64,000 nucleotides of DNA from Rhodococcus sp. B50 (GCF_013602415.1 NZ_WPAG02000002.1:1364001-1428000), one strand, 5' to 3'; shown: positions 20,569-30,185, counted from the stretch's first letter. Numbers and translations are program-made. Notes: a model not told the origin generated them from the letters alone.

Positions 20569-21432
20569 ATGGAAGTCACTCCCGCACAGCGCGTTCGCAC
20601 AGACATCGAGGACGACGTACCCGTCGCCGACCGTACCTTCGTCCGGCTGCTGGCAGACCGCCGCATCTGGCCCATGTTCCTGTTCCGGGCACTGTCGCTC
20701 CAGGGCACCCACCCCACCGTCATGGTTGCGCTCGAACAGCATTCGAAGTCGTTCACCGAGCCGTCGGTACGCGCGGAGAACACCCTCGCGTACACCTACC
20801 GCATCTACTTCGGCGAGAACGTCGCCGACTCTGCCCGGGAACTGCGGGAGATGCACCGCCCCATCACCGGACTCGACTACGAGGGCCGCAGATACCACGC
20901 GTGGAACCGCGACGTGTGGACGTGGGTCCACCTCACCACCATCGAATCGCTCATCTACGCGATCGAGGTCTGCTTCGGTCCGCAACCCGCACCGGAAGTG
21001 GAGGCCTTCTACCAGGAGAGTTGCCGGCTCGGCAGGTTGTTCGGTGTCCGGGAACACGACATGCCCGACGACGTGGCGGGTCTTCGCAGCTACGTCGACC
21101 GGGGTGTCGCAGACACGCTCGCGATGTCGCCCGGAACCCGGCGGATGCAGCAACTCGTCGACGAGCAGGACGTCATCGCGACCCTCGAGCCGAGACTCGC
21201 CGCACTCCCCCGGCCACTTCCCGTCGTGCTGGAGAAGTTGACGGGCCGGCCGGTGAAGACGCTGATGTTCGGGGCATTTCCCGAGTCCGTCCGGCGGATC
21301 TGGGGAGTGCCGTGGAGCGCGGCACGCGAACGTGAGTTCCGAGCGATCCCCGCATTCATGCGCGTCGGCACGCGACTGGTTCCCGAGCGTATGCGCATGA
21401 TCCCGGAAGCCCGCGCGGCGCTGGGGGTCTGA
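20569..21432 (+). CDS. MpaB-family (DUF2236) oxygenase-like protein
   Basis: A 287-residue protein of the MpaB/latex-clearing-protein-like DUF2236 family. Supporting segments are a TYRIYFGENVADSARELREM helix, the HRPITGLDYEGRRYHAWNRD core, and TWVHLTTIESLIYAIEVCFG. The conserved Arg and His residues in these helices are thought to hold a b-type heme in relatives. It starts at ATG 20569 with GAGGAG upstream; the open frame extends further back but only as a copy of the TetR gene. The substrate is unknown. Placement between a TetR regulator and a lipid-import operon suggests a hydrophobic or terpenoid substrate, which is inference. Confidence 0.82.
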   Translation: MEVTPAQRVRTDIEDDVPVADRTFVRLLADRRIWPMFLFRALSLQGTHPTVMVALEQHSKSFTEPSVRAENTLAYTYRIYFGENVADSARELREMHRPITGLDYEGRRYHAWNRDVWTWVHLTTIESLIYAIEVCFGPQPAPEVEAFYQESCRLGRLFGVREHDMPDDVAGLRSYVDRGVADTLAMSPGTRRMQQLVDEQDVIATLEPRLAALPRPLPVVLEKLTGRPVKTLMFGAFPESVRRIWGVPWSAAREREFRAIPAFMRVGTRLVPERMRMIPEARAALGV

Positions 21433-21588
21433 CCCACCGGCCGTCACGCCCGTACCCGCGTCCACTCGCGCGGACGCGAGCCGGCGCCGCAGCCGCCGTC
21501 CTGCAGGACCCGGATCCCGGTATCCGGTTGCCTCCGGCGGGATTCGTTCAGTACCGATCATTTCAGTGTCAGTTCATCAGGGGGCTCG

Positions 21589-22434
21589 ATGAAGACCTCG
21601 CGACCCGCGGACGCAGATGTCCGGGGCGAGCGGCCGTTCGGGGGTGCCGTCGTCACACGCACCGCCGACTCCACACGCACATTCGGACGTACGCTCCGAT
21701 TGGCCTTCCGCTCCACCGCATATCTGATCGTCGACATCGCACGCGGACGTTTCCCGATGCGGGAGGCGATCGTTCAGGGATGGTTCTTCATCTCCGTTTC
21801 GGCCGTGCCCGCCGTCCTGGTCGCACTCCCGCTCGGGGTGGTCATCGCCGTGCAGGTCGGCAGCATGACGGACAACGTGGGTGCCAACTCCATGGCCGGC
21901 GCGGTCGGCGGCATGGGGGTCATGCAGCAGATCGCGCCCCTGGCCGCGGCCCTGCTCATCGGTGGAGCCGGCGGATCGGCGATCTCCGCCGACCTCGCCT
22001 CGCGCACCATCCGGGAGGAGATCGACGCGTTACGCACCCTGGGCATCGACCCACAGCGCAGACTGGTCTCCCCCCGCATCCTGGCGATGGTCGTCGTCGC
22101 GCCCATGCTGTCGGTGCTGATCATCCTGATGAGCATCCTCGCCAGCTTCGCGGTGGCCTCGCTCGGCCAGGGGGTCGCCCCCGGCTCGTACTGGTTGTCG
22201 TTCGGCAGCTTCGCCTCCACCACCGACCTGATCGTGTGCCTGTTCAAGGCGGCGGTCTTCGGTTACGTGGTGGCGATCATCTCCAGCCAGCGCGGCCTCG
22301 AAGCCAAGGGTGGCCCGAAGGGCGTGGCCGACAGCGTCAATGCGGCCGTGGTGCTCAGCATCATCGCCTGCATGGTCGTCAACCTCTTCATCACCCAGGT
22401 CGTCCTGATGTTCGTCCCCATGAGGTTCCTCTGA
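21589..22434 (+). CDS. yrbEA: MlaE/YrbE-type permease, first subunit of the mce operon
   Basis: A 281-residue permease with a polar 40-residue N-terminus and about five or six membrane helices (ISVSAVPAVLVALPLGVVIA, PMLSVLIILMSILASFAVAS, SIIACMVVNLFITQVVLMF). The cytoplasmic coupling loop reads TIREEIDALRTLGIDPQRRL, typical of MlaE proteins. It starts at ATG 21589, with AGGGGG 5-6 nt upstream. It shares ATGA with the next gene. With the second YrbE it forms the channel of an Mce lipid importer. The MceG ATPase that energises such systems is not in the window and is usually encoded elsewhere in actinobacteria. Confidence 0.95.
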   Translation: MKTSRPADADVRGERPFGGAVVTRTADSTRTFGRTLRLAFRSTAYLIVDIARGRFPMREAIVQGWFFISVSAVPAVLVALPLGVVIAVQVGSMTDNVGANSMAGAVGGMGVMQQIAPLAAALLIGGAGGSAISADLASRTIREEIDALRTLGIDPQRRLVSPRILAMVVVAPMLSVLIILMSILASFAVASLGQGVAPGSYWLSFGSFASTTDLIVCLFKAAVFGYVVAIISSQRGLEAKGGPKGVADSVNAAVVLSIIACMVVNLFITQVVLMFVPMRFL

Positions 22435-23318
22435 TGAGCACCGCGCGCAACGGATCCGTTGCAACGCCCTCCCCCTATCGCCCCCGTGGTCTGCGGTGGA
22501 CCCGCCACGCGAGCCGGGCATGGAACCCCCTCGAATCCCTCGGGCTCTATCTGCACTTCGTCGTCGTCTCCTTCCGCGGCATCGGACATGCCCTGCGCCG
22601 CAACCGGCGACAGACCGTCGCCATCTTCACCGACCTGACGTGGGGCAACGGCCGCGCGGTCATCGTCGGCGGTGGCGTCGCCCCGGTGCTGGCCATCCTC
22701 GGCATCGTCGCCGGGGCGATGGTCGGCCTCGTCGGATTCTCGGCCCTGGACATGCTCGGGATGGGACCGCTGACCGGGGCCATGTCGGCCCTGGCGAATC
22801 CGCGCGAGCTTGCTCCGCTGATCGCGGCGATCGGGTTCGCCGCGCAGGCCGGCTGCCGCATCACCGCCGAGGTCGGCGCCATGCGGATCTCGGAGGAGAT
22901 CGATGCACTCGAGGCGCAGGCCATCGACTCGATTCCGTACGTCGTGTCCACCCGTCTCATCGCGGCGGTCGGCGCCGTCGTCCCCTCCTACCTGATAGCC
23001 CTCGCGCTCGGATTCGCTGCCACCGGCGCGACGGTCACCGTGGTGCAGGGCCAGGGTTCGGGCGCCTACGACCACTACTTCCACATGTTCACCGAGCCGA
23101 TCGACCTGGTCTATTCGCTGATCAAAGTCGTGGTGTTCGTCCTGGTCGTGACGCTCGTGCACGCCTACCAGGGTTATCACGCGAGCGGTGGGCCCGAGGG
23201 AGTCGGGATCGCCTCGGGACGGGCCATCCGGGCGAGCCTCGTGCTGATCGTGACCACCGACATGGTGCTCACGCTCGTCATGTGGGGCCTCGACGCGACG
23301 ATCAGCTTCTCGGGGTGA
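22434..23318 (+). CDS. yrbEB: MlaE/YrbE-type permease, second subunit
   Basis: A 294-residue partner of the preceding permease, with the same fold: VIVGGGVAPVLAILGIVAGA, a ISEEIDALEAQAIDSIPYVV coupling loop, and C-terminal helices ending LVLIVTTDMVLTLVMWGLDA. It starts at ATG 22434 inside the previous stop (ATGA overlap) and ends 7 nt before mceA. The two YrbE proteins are about a third similar by eye, as in all mce operons, where they act as a heterodimer. Confidence 0.95.
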   Translation: MSTARNGSVATPSPYRPRGLRWTRHASRAWNPLESLGLYLHFVVVSFRGIGHALRRNRRQTVAIFTDLTWGNGRAVIVGGGVAPVLAILGIVAGAMVGLVGFSALDMLGMGPLTGAMSALANPRELAPLIAAIGFAAQAGCRITAEVGAMRISEEIDALEAQAIDSIPYVVSTRLIAAVGAVVPSYLIALALGFAATGATVTVVQGQGSGAYDHYFHMFTEPIDLVYSLIKVVVFVLVVTLVHAYQGYHASGGPEGVGIASGRAIRASLVLIVTTDMVLTLVMWGLDATISFSG

Positions 23319-23325
23319 GGAACAC

Positions 23326-24342
23326 ATGAGCACAGCACAGTATTCGGGCTTCGGGCCGAGTCGTCGCGGACTACGCATCCGCGGGCTCGCGGTCGTCGTC
23401 GCCGCCGCACTCGTCGTCACCGCCGCGTGGTGGGCATCGCAACCGGACCGTTCCGGCGAAGTGCAGTTCGCCGTCACCGCATCGAATCTCGGCGACGGAG
23501 TCTCCACCGACACGTCGGTGCGCCTACGGGGCATGTCGATCGGATCGGTGGTCGAGGTCGAACCGCAGGGTCCGCAGCAACAGATCGTCACGCTCAGCGT
23601 CGACGAGAACCACCTCGACGAGTTGTCGACGGCGATACACACCCGCTTCGTCTCGTCGAACATCTTCGGTTCCACCGCACTGGAACTGATCCCGATGCCG
23701 GGCGGGCAGCCCATCGAACCGGGCAGTACCCTCACGCTCGGCGATGTCGGCGATTTCACCGTGACCACGGTGCTGCGTGATTCCGGCCGACTCCTGCTCG
23801 ACGTGGTGACCCCGCAACTGTCGGACTCGATCGACAGCGCCGCCGAGCTCACTCGACAGATGGCGCCCCTGCTCGCCTCGTCACTGCTCGTCATGCGCAA
23901 CATCGCCCGCACCCAGAACGAGCCGCTCAGCGAGCTGCTGCCCAAGTTTGCGGACGTCTCCGAAGGCATCGCGGCGTTCACTCCGTCGGCCTTGAACACT
24001 CTGTCGGCGATCGCGTCCGTCGAGGAACTCGAGGACGACTTCCGCACCAGGCAGGCGAGCGAGACGATCACCGAGGTCTCGCATCTCGTCCTCGCGCTGT
24101 CCGGTGAGATCGTCGGCGCGCTCGGCCCGACCTCGGATGCCGTGGACATGCTGCTCGACATCCTGATCCCGATGAACCAGAGCCTGACCACGGTCACGCC
24201 CGACCAGGTCGACAGGTTGATCGAGGGCGCCGACGGCGCCCTGCAGCACCAGGGCGACCGGGTGGTGCTGGGGGTCGACGTACTGGTGGACACCTTCCCG
24301 GCCTTCCGGGTCCCGCTCGAGACCACCGGGCGTACCCGATGA
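23326..24342 (+). CDS. mceA: Mce-family substrate-binding protein MceA
   Basis: A 338-residue protein. One membrane helix at about 18-38 (GLAVVVAAALVVTAAWWA) is followed by the MCE/MlaD beta domain (FAVTASNLGDGVSTDTSVRL, RGMSIGSVVEVE, FVSSNIFGSTALELIP) to about residue 145, then a helical domain expected to contribute to a periplasm-spanning tube. It starts at ATG 23326 with GAGG upstream and shares ATGA with mceB. Mce proteins form hetero-hexamers that move lipids or sterols from the outer mycomembrane to the inner membrane. The substrate is not predictable here. Confidence 0.93.
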   Translation: MSTAQYSGFGPSRRGLRIRGLAVVVAAALVVTAAWWASQPDRSGEVQFAVTASNLGDGVSTDTSVRLRGMSIGSVVEVEPQGPQQQIVTLSVDENHLDELSTAIHTRFVSSNIFGSTALELIPMPGGQPIEPGSTLTLGDVGDFTVTTVLRDSGRLLLDVVTPQLSDSIDSAAELTRQMAPLLASSLLVMRNIARTQNEPLSELLPKFADVSEGIAAFTPSALNTLSAIASVEELEDDFRTRQASETITEVSHLVLALSGEIVGALGPTSDAVDMLLDILIPMNQSLTTVTPDQVDRLIEGADGALQHQGDRVVLGVDVLVDTFPAFRVPLETTGRTR

Positions 24343-25376
24343 GAACTCCACGCCAGGCAGCCGTCCGGCTGGCGCTGCTCGCGACCGTCGTCGCCCTGAT
24401 CATCGTGCTGATCGTCCAGGCGATCGAACGACCCGTCGGCGGATCGACCGTCGCGTACAAGGCCGAGTTCGGTGACGTCTTCGGTCTCAAGGAGAACGCC
24501 GACGTGCGCCTGCGCGGTGTGCAGATCGGCAAGGTCACCGACATCTCGGTGTCCGACGGTAACCGCGCGCTCGTCGATTTCACGGTGCTCGACGAGTACC
24601 GGCTGCGCGAGTCGGATCGACTGCTCGTCAAGTTCCAGAATCTCACGGGTCAGCGCTATCTCGAACTCGACCGCGGCGAGGAGGGCGGCCAGGAGATCGA
24701 CCCGTCCGGTCTCGTCGTGAACACCGTCGACTCGTTCGACATCACCACGGTCTTCAACGGACTCAAACCGCTTCTCCGCGAAGCCGATCCGGCCGTATAC
24801 AACCGTCTCGCCACGAATGTGGCCGCGTTGATCGAGGGCAGCGAGTCCAGCCCGACTCCCGTCATGCGCGACATCGCCGAGCTCGCGAGCTACGCCGAGG
24901 ATCGCAGCGCATTGATGAGCACCCTCCTCGACAACTTCAGCGCTCTCAACGAGCAACTCGAAGGACGCTCCCAGAACCTCGAGAACATCCTCGAGGTCTT
25001 CCATTCGATCTTCACCCCCTTGGTGACACGTATGACCGAGTTCCTGTCGCTCACCAAGCTCGGCGCGACCGAGATGGCGGAGGTCGACCGCACCGTGAAC
25101 CTGCTCTCCCGGCTCGGTCTCGGTGCCCCCGCCGAGCACGACGGCTTTCTCGAACGCAACGACGACTTCATCGTCCGTGTGGACGAGGTGATCCCGGACC
25201 CGGAGACGGCCATCGACACCCTGTCGGTGCTCCCGGGGATCTTCGAGGGAGTCAATTCCCTCGTGCCGCGCGTGGACGAGTCCCGGCAGTGCAGCAACGG
25301 CGCGGTGCAGTTGCCGATCGAGGCCGACGTGCTGCTCCAGGGACGTCCGCTGACCATCTGCAACGGAGGTGCCTGA
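24339..25376 (+). CDS. mceB: Mce-family protein MceB
   Basis: A 345-residue protein. It has an N-terminal helix (LALLATVVALIIVLIVQAI) and an MCE domain at about 42-120 (YKAEFGDVFGLKENADVRL, RGVQIGKVTDISV, FQNLTGQRYLELD), followed by long helices. The C-terminus carries two cysteines (QCSNGAVQLPIE, TICNGGA) that may form a disulfide. ATGA overlaps join it to both neighbours, so the Mce proteins are made in fixed order from one transcript. Confidence 0.93.
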   Translation: MRTPRQAAVRLALLATVVALIIVLIVQAIERPVGGSTVAYKAEFGDVFGLKENADVRLRGVQIGKVTDISVSDGNRALVDFTVLDEYRLRESDRLLVKFQNLTGQRYLELDRGEEGGQEIDPSGLVVNTVDSFDITTVFNGLKPLLREADPAVYNRLATNVAALIEGSESSPTPVMRDIAELASYAEDRSALMSTLLDNFSALNEQLEGRSQNLENILEVFHSIFTPLVTRMTEFLSLTKLGATEMAEVDRTVNLLSRLGLGAPAEHDGFLERNDDFIVRVDEVIPDPETAIDTLSVLPGIFEGVNSLVPRVDESRQCSNGAVQLPIEADVLLQGRPLTICNGGA

Positions 25377-26392
25377 TGCGCACCCGCCTGTTCGGACGAC
25401 TCGACTTCGGCTCCGAGGACGCCGATTCCCGCACCCAGATGTGGTGGGCGCTGTCGGGTCTGCTCGTCCTCGTGCTCGTCGCGGGCGTCGTGTTCGCGCT
25501 CTATCTGCGACCCGTCGGTTCGACGACCTACCGCCTGGAGTTGCCGGAATCCGCGGGACTCGCCGCCGGCGACGACGTACGCATCGCGGGTGTCCCGGTC
25601 GGTTCGGTCACCGGGCTGAACCTGGACGACGATCACGTCGACGTCGAGTTCACCGTCGACTCCGAACATTTCGTCGGCGATCAGACCTCGGTATCGGTGC
25701 GGATGCTCACGCCCATCGGGGGCCTGTATCTCGCGGTGCACCCGGCCGGCCGGCAACCGCTCACCGACCCGATCCCGGCGAATCGCGCGGCCCTGCCGTT
25801 CCTGGTGAACGACATGTTCGAGGAGGCCACCGCGGTGGTGGAGGAACTCGACACCGAGGCTCTGCGCACGGCCCTGGACAAGACCGCCGCGCTGCTCGGC
25901 GAATCCCCGGATGCGGTGCGCATCACGGTCACCGATCTCGAAGCGGTCATGGACGTCATCGCGAATCAGAAGGACCAGATCGAGAGTCTGCTCGAACTGT
26001 CCAACGAGTACCTCCGCACGGCGAACGACAACAAGGAACTCGCGCTCGAGATCATCCGGGGTTACGCGATCCTCGGACCGAAGATCGTCGAGGCCCATCA
26101 GGACGTGAAAGTCTTCGCCGACGGGCTCTCCGGCCTCGCCGGTCTGCTGTTCGATTTCCTCAGCGGCCCGTACCAGGAGAAGGTCGAACCGATCATCCCG
26201 CACCTCGTGGAGGCCGCCGACAGCAGTGCGGAACTGTCGGCGTCCGTCGAGGAGATGACGAACTCCATCCGTGCCACCCTCACGGGACTCGCGTCCGTCG
26301 CCGGTCCCGAAGGCCAGGCCCTTGTCGACCAGAGCGGACTGACGGTCCAGCGACCCGACGTCTGTCTCCCGATGCCGGGAACACGGTGCTGA
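25376..26392 (+). CDS. mceC: Mce-family protein MceC
   Basis: A 338-residue protein. The membrane helix LLVLVLVAGVVFALYL lies at about 25-42, followed by the MCE domain (RLELPESAGLAAGDDVRIAG, VPVGSVTGL, VSVRMLTPIGGLYLAVHP) and a helical region. I set the start at ATG 25376, which overlaps the mceB stop; 29 further in-frame residues upstream are unlike other Mce starts. The protein ends CLPMPGTRC, with two cysteines, similar in placement to MceB. Confidence 0.92.
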   Translation: MRTRLFGRLDFGSEDADSRTQMWWALSGLLVLVLVAGVVFALYLRPVGSTTYRLELPESAGLAAGDDVRIAGVPVGSVTGLNLDDDHVDVEFTVDSEHFVGDQTSVSVRMLTPIGGLYLAVHPAGRQPLTDPIPANRAALPFLVNDMFEEATAVVEELDTEALRTALDKTAALLGESPDAVRITVTDLEAVMDVIANQKDQIESLLELSNEYLRTANDNKELALEIIRGYAILGPKIVEAHQDVKVFADGLSGLAGLLFDFLSGPYQEKVEPIIPHLVEAADSSAELSASVEEMTNSIRATLTGLASVAGPEGQALVDQSGLTVQRPDVCLPMPGTRC

Positions 26393-26393
26393 C

Positions 26394-27494
26394 GTGCGAA
26401 CACTGACGACGACTTCACGACGACTCGTTCCCGCGGTGACGGTCGTGGCGCTGGCCGTGGCCGGCGCGACCGCCTTCGCCGCGACCACCCGCGACGACGC
26501 TTCGATCTGCGCGTACTTCGAGGACTCCTACGGGCTGTACCCCGGCTCGCCGGTCACCATCCGAGGGATCTCGGTCGGGACCGTGGACCGGGTCGAACCC
26601 GACGGGGCGCGCGTGCGCGTCGACATGACAGTCGGCGACCGCGACCTGCCCGCCGAAACCGGTGCGGTGATCACCAATGCGTCGATCCTCACCGATCGCC
26701 GCGTCGAACTCGTCGACGCCGATCCCCGACCCGGACCGCTCTTGGCGTCGGAGACGTGCATCGACACGGCGCGCACCCGTACCCCGGTCAGCGTGTCGGA
26801 CGCACTCGGATCGTTCTCCGAACTCGTACGGCAGATGACCGAGCGTGGACCGGACGGAAGGGCACCGCTCGAAACGGCCTTGAAGGACGCCGGACGCGAA
26901 TTCGAGGACCTGGGACCGACGCTGAACCGAGAACTGCGCGACCTGGCGGACCTGCTGTCGTCGCCCGACAACTTCATGGACCAGCTGGGGCAGATCCTCG
27001 ACAACTCGGCCGAGATGACGACCCTGCTCACCGGCGATTGGGAAAACGTCAAGTCCACCATCCAGACGTTCGCTCCGGGTCTGGCGGGCATCGAACAAAT
27101 GCTCGTCGTGGCGAAGATCCTCGTCGAGAAGTTGTCGCTGGCAGTCGGTCCGCTCGACCGGTTGTTCAACGAGCACTTCCCCTACCTGATGAACGCCCTG
27201 AACTCCACGTTGCCCACGCTGACGATGCTGCGCACCCAGGCGGAGAGCTCGAGCGAGTTGCTCGCGACCATCCCCGGCACGATCACGATGCTCGAGACGA
27301 TGGTGCAGACCCATCCCGGGTCTGTCGCCGTCGAACTCGACCCGGCCCGCGCCGAGGTGCCGACCCCCGACGCCGCACTGACCTGCACAGCGCTCGAGCA
27401 GATCGCACCGGACAGCTGCACCGTGGTGTCCTCCCGTTCGGTCTCCGTGCCGCTGCCGCAGCTGGTCCTGTCGACGATCGGAGCAACGCCGTGA
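26394..27494 (+). CDS. mceD: Mce-family protein MceD
   Basis: A 366-residue protein starting at GTG, one base after the mceC stop. It has a signal-anchor helix (VPAVTVVALAVAGATAFA), an MCE domain at about 38-115 (CAYFEDSYGLYPGSPVTIRG, ISVGTVDRVEPDG, VITNASILTDRRVELVD), and a helical domain rich in Leu and Ser. The C-terminal region is long, with paired cysteines (LTCTALEQIAPDSC). Its stop overlaps the GTG of the lipoprotein gene. Confidence 0.92.
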   Translation: MRTLTTTSRRLVPAVTVVALAVAGATAFAATTRDDASICAYFEDSYGLYPGSPVTIRGISVGTVDRVEPDGARVRVDMTVGDRDLPAETGAVITNASILTDRRVELVDADPRPGPLLASETCIDTARTRTPVSVSDALGSFSELVRQMTERGPDGRAPLETALKDAGREFEDLGPTLNRELRDLADLLSSPDNFMDQLGQILDNSAEMTTLLTGDWENVKSTIQTFAPGLAGIEQMLVVAKILVEKLSLAVGPLDRLFNEHFPYLMNALNSTLPTLTMLRTQAESSSELLATIPGTITMLETMVQTHPGSVAVELDPARAEVPTPDAALTCTALEQIAPDSCTVVSSRSVSVPLPQLVLSTIGATP

Positions 27495-28519
27495 CCCGTT
27501 CGTTCCCCCGCTCGCGCCGACTCGTCGGCGTGGTGCTCGCCGCTCTGGTGGTGTTGTGCGGATGCAGTTTCGACCCCAGTGACCATGCGCTGCCCGGGTC
27601 CGGAGTGCGAGGACCGACCTACCGGCTGAACCTCGAGTTCGAATCGCTGCTGAGCCTGCCGGCAGGTGCCGATGTCCGCAGCGAGGGCATCTCGGTCGGC
27701 ACCCTGCGAGCGATCGATCTCGAAGCACACAGCGCCGTCGCCCGGATCGACGTGCGCGAATCGGTCGTCGTGCCGGAGGGCACCCACGCCGAACTGCGAC
27801 AGAACACCGTGCTCGGCGACATCTACATCGCCCTGTTGCCGCCGAAGGACGGCAACGGCGCACCGTTGCAGGACGGCGACACCATCGGGCTGCAGGACAC
27901 CGATCCGGGCCCGCAGATCGAGGACATGCTCGAGCGGATCGCGATGTTCGTCAACGGCGGAAGCCTGACCCGGCTGCAGGATTCGCTCGCGCGCGTGAAC
28001 GAGGTCCTACCCGAGGACTCGGAGGAGACCCGCGAACTGTCGGCGGTCATCTCCACCGACCTGAGCGAGGCCGCCGCGAACATCGATCAGATCGATCGCA
28101 TCGTCGTCGCGACGGAGGACCTGTCCCAGCGTCTCGACGCCGCCCGGGACGACGTCGGGTTCCTGTTCTCCGATACCGCGCGCCGACGTCTCGACCGGGT
28201 GCCCTACTTCATGGAGGCCGTGCTCAACATCGTCATCGATGTGAACACCATGGTCACGGGACTCGAGTGGCTGATTCCCCGCCTCCCGCACATCAACGAC
28301 AACCTCGAACTCCTCACACCGCTGCTGCGCGAACCTTCGCCGAGCGCCACCGAGTTGCGCGGCAACGCGGCCGAACTCGTCGAGCTCGTCGACGAGAAGC
28401 TGGTCCCTTTCCTGCTCGAACCCGGCATCGACATCCGTGAGGTGACCATCGCCGGCAACGAGGGGAACCCGGCGGCCGACGGACTGGTTCTCCTGCGCAT
28501 GATCGGAGCTCTGCCGTGA
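27491..28519 (+). CDS. mceE: Mce-family lipoprotein MceE
   Basis: A 342-residue protein. It has a signal peptide with lipobox VLCG|C (modified Cys25), then an MCE domain (RLNLEFESLLSLPAGADVRS, EGISVGTLRAIDLE, LRQNTVLGDIYIALLPP) and a long helical domain. It is the operon's single lipoprotein, the usual fifth position (LprN-like). It is therefore expected to be anchored on the periplasmic face. It starts at GTG 27491 overlapping the previous stop (GTGA) and is coupled likewise to mceF. Confidence 0.93.
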   Translation: MTRSFPRSRRLVGVVLAALVVLCGCSFDPSDHALPGSGVRGPTYRLNLEFESLLSLPAGADVRSEGISVGTLRAIDLEAHSAVARIDVRESVVVPEGTHAELRQNTVLGDIYIALLPPKDGNGAPLQDGDTIGLQDTDPGPQIEDMLERIAMFVNGGSLTRLQDSLARVNEVLPEDSEETRELSAVISTDLSEAAANIDQIDRIVVATEDLSQRLDAARDDVGFLFSDTARRRLDRVPYFMEAVLNIVIDVNTMVTGLEWLIPRLPHINDNLELLTPLLREPSPSATELRGNAAELVELVDEKLVPFLLEPGIDIREVTIAGNEGNPAADGLVLLRMIGALP

Positions 28520-29466
28520 CCCGGATTCCCGCCTGGATGTCCGCCCTCGCTCTGGCCCTCGTGATGATCCTGGGCACCTGGTATCTCGTGGTCGGCGTGC
28601 TGCAGATCGACCCGACGCAACGCCGCGCGCACGCGGTGGTGGACATGCGCGACGCGGCGGGACTGCGCACCGGATCGAGCGTGGTCTACCGCGGGGTGGA
28701 CATCGGGCGCGTCGACGGCATGGAGAACCTCGACGGGTTCGTCCGTATGAACATCACCTACGAGGCCGAACACCGCATCCCCGTGGACAGCACGATGCGC
28801 GTCGAGAACCTGTCGTCGCTGGGCGAGCCGGTGTTCTCGTTCCTCCCCGCCTCGACACAGGGTCCCTATCTCGAGGACGGCGCCCATCTGACGGAGGTCG
28901 TCGAACTTCCCACCTCGGTGCCCGATCTCCTCGCGACCACCTCGGAACTGCTCGAACAGACCGACGCCGAGTCGCTGAACGAACTCGTCGCCACGTTCAC
29001 CGAATCGGTGGCGGGACTGGAGGAGACGATGCCGGCGGCGGGTCGCGGCGCCGAACTCCTCCTGGCCACCCTCACCCGGCACGAGGGGTCGCTGGAAACC
29101 GTACTGAGCGATCTGATGTGGATGATGGGCGATGTGGAGTGGGTGCGGCCCGCGATGATCGCCGCGCCTCCTATGCTGGACCAGTTCGGTGAGACCCTCG
29201 GTATCTCGTACGAGTACCTGTTCGAGGGCTCTTCGGTGCTCAAGGGCGAGGAGATCCTCGGCTCGTGGCGTCAGCAGGAGATCGAACTCGCAGATTTCCT
29301 CAGGAAGTTCGCACCCGAACTCGGCGCGATCGGTGTCGCGCTGCGACCCGTCACCCAGGCCACCGGTTCCGTGGTGGGTCGGATGGATCTCGGTACCCTG
29401 CTCGAACAGGCCATCGCGACCATGCCGGGCGACAGCGTCCGGTTCACCGTGAGCGTGCCCCGATGA
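28516..29466 (+). CDS. mceF: Mce-family protein MceF
   Basis: A 316-residue last Mce subunit. It has an N-terminal helix (MSALALALVMILGTWYLVVG), an MCE domain (AVVDMRDAAGLRTGSSVVYR, GVDIGRVDGMENL, RVENLSSLGEPVFSFLP) and helices to the C-terminus. It starts at GTG 28516 within the mceE stop. The next gene starts inside its stop codon (ATGA). It is somewhat shorter than the other five, as is common for the sixth subunit. Confidence 0.92.
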   Translation: MTRIPAWMSALALALVMILGTWYLVVGVLQIDPTQRRAHAVVDMRDAAGLRTGSSVVYRGVDIGRVDGMENLDGFVRMNITYEAEHRIPVDSTMRVENLSSLGEPVFSFLPASTQGPYLEDGAHLTEVVELPTSVPDLLATTSELLEQTDAESLNELVATFTESVAGLEETMPAAGRGAELLLATLTRHEGSLETVLSDLMWMMGDVEWVRPAMIAAPPMLDQFGETLGISYEYLFEGSSVLKGEEILGSWRQQEIELADFLRKFAPELGAIGVALRPVTQATGSVVGRMDLGTLLEQAIATMPGDSVRFTVSVPR

Positions 29467-30134
29467 AGAAGGAAGACAGCGTCATGTCGAACACCGGCCC
29501 GATGTCGAACACCGATGTCACCGAACAGGATCCGGCTATGTCCGCGCCGACGACGGCGGATACCGGAAGCCGCGGCCCGTGGTGGTCGTCGGTCCGCACC
29601 CTCGCGCTCGTCACCGTGCTCGCCGTCGTCGCCGCGGTGACCTTCGGGGTTCTGTGGGCGACCGACGACTCGTCCGACCGACTGCAGGCCCTGCAGAGCC
29701 GGCTCGACACCGAGGCCGAGGCCGAGGCCGTCGCCTCCGACTACGCGCTGAGCGTCTCCGAGGTCGACTTCCGTGATCTCGACGCCTGGCGGGCAGCACT
29801 CACCGACGGTGTCAGCGAACAGCTCGTGCCGAAACTCGGCGGAGCCGTGGACGTCGTGGCTCCGTGGCTGACGCAGATGGAGTACACCGCGGACGCACGG
29901 CTGCTCGCCGCCGAGGTCGCTCGCAACGACGGCGACACCTTCGTCGTGCAGGTCTTCGTCGACATGGTGTCGAAGAGCAAGCAGACGCCCGACGGGGTCG
30001 CGGCCACCGCGACCTACACCGTGACGATGGACCGCGCCTCCGACTGGACCATCACCGACGTCGGCGGCGTGGGCACCGGCCTGCCGGGCGGCGGCGCAGA
30101 CGCGGAACCCACCCCGGCCACCGGGGGTCGCTGA
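29463..30134 (+). CDS. Mce-associated membrane protein (Mam)
   Basis: A 223-residue protein with a polar N-terminus of about 40 residues, one helix (TLALVTVLAVVAAVTFGVLWA) and a coiled coil (RLQALQSRLDTEAEAEAVAS). An NTF2-like beta domain typical of Mam/Mas proteins follows (DLDAWRAALTDGVSEQLVPK ... TYTVTMDRASDWTITDVGG). It starts at ATG 29463, overlapping the mceF stop. Such proteins stabilise or support Mce complexes. Only one is present here, whereas many mce operons carry two or more. Confidence 0.88.
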   Translation: MKKEDSVMSNTGPMSNTDVTEQDPAMSAPTTADTGSRGPWWSSVRTLALVTVLAVVAAVTFGVLWATDDSSDRLQALQSRLDTEAEAEAVASDYALSVSEVDFRDLDAWRAALTDGVSEQLVPKLGGAVDVVAPWLTQMEYTADARLLAAEVARNDGDTFVVQVFVDMVSKSKQTPDGVAATATYTVTMDRASDWTITDVGGVGTGLPGGGADAEPTPATGGR

Positions 30135-30185
30135 GAGTCCCGGCGCCCGGGGGTCGCCGCGGTGCCCTGCGGGACGGATCGGTGA

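Noticed and set aside
22263-25139. Open minus-strand frame of 958 codons
   Set aside because: It is antisense to yrbEA, yrbEB, mceA and mceB, which have correct overlaps and motifs.
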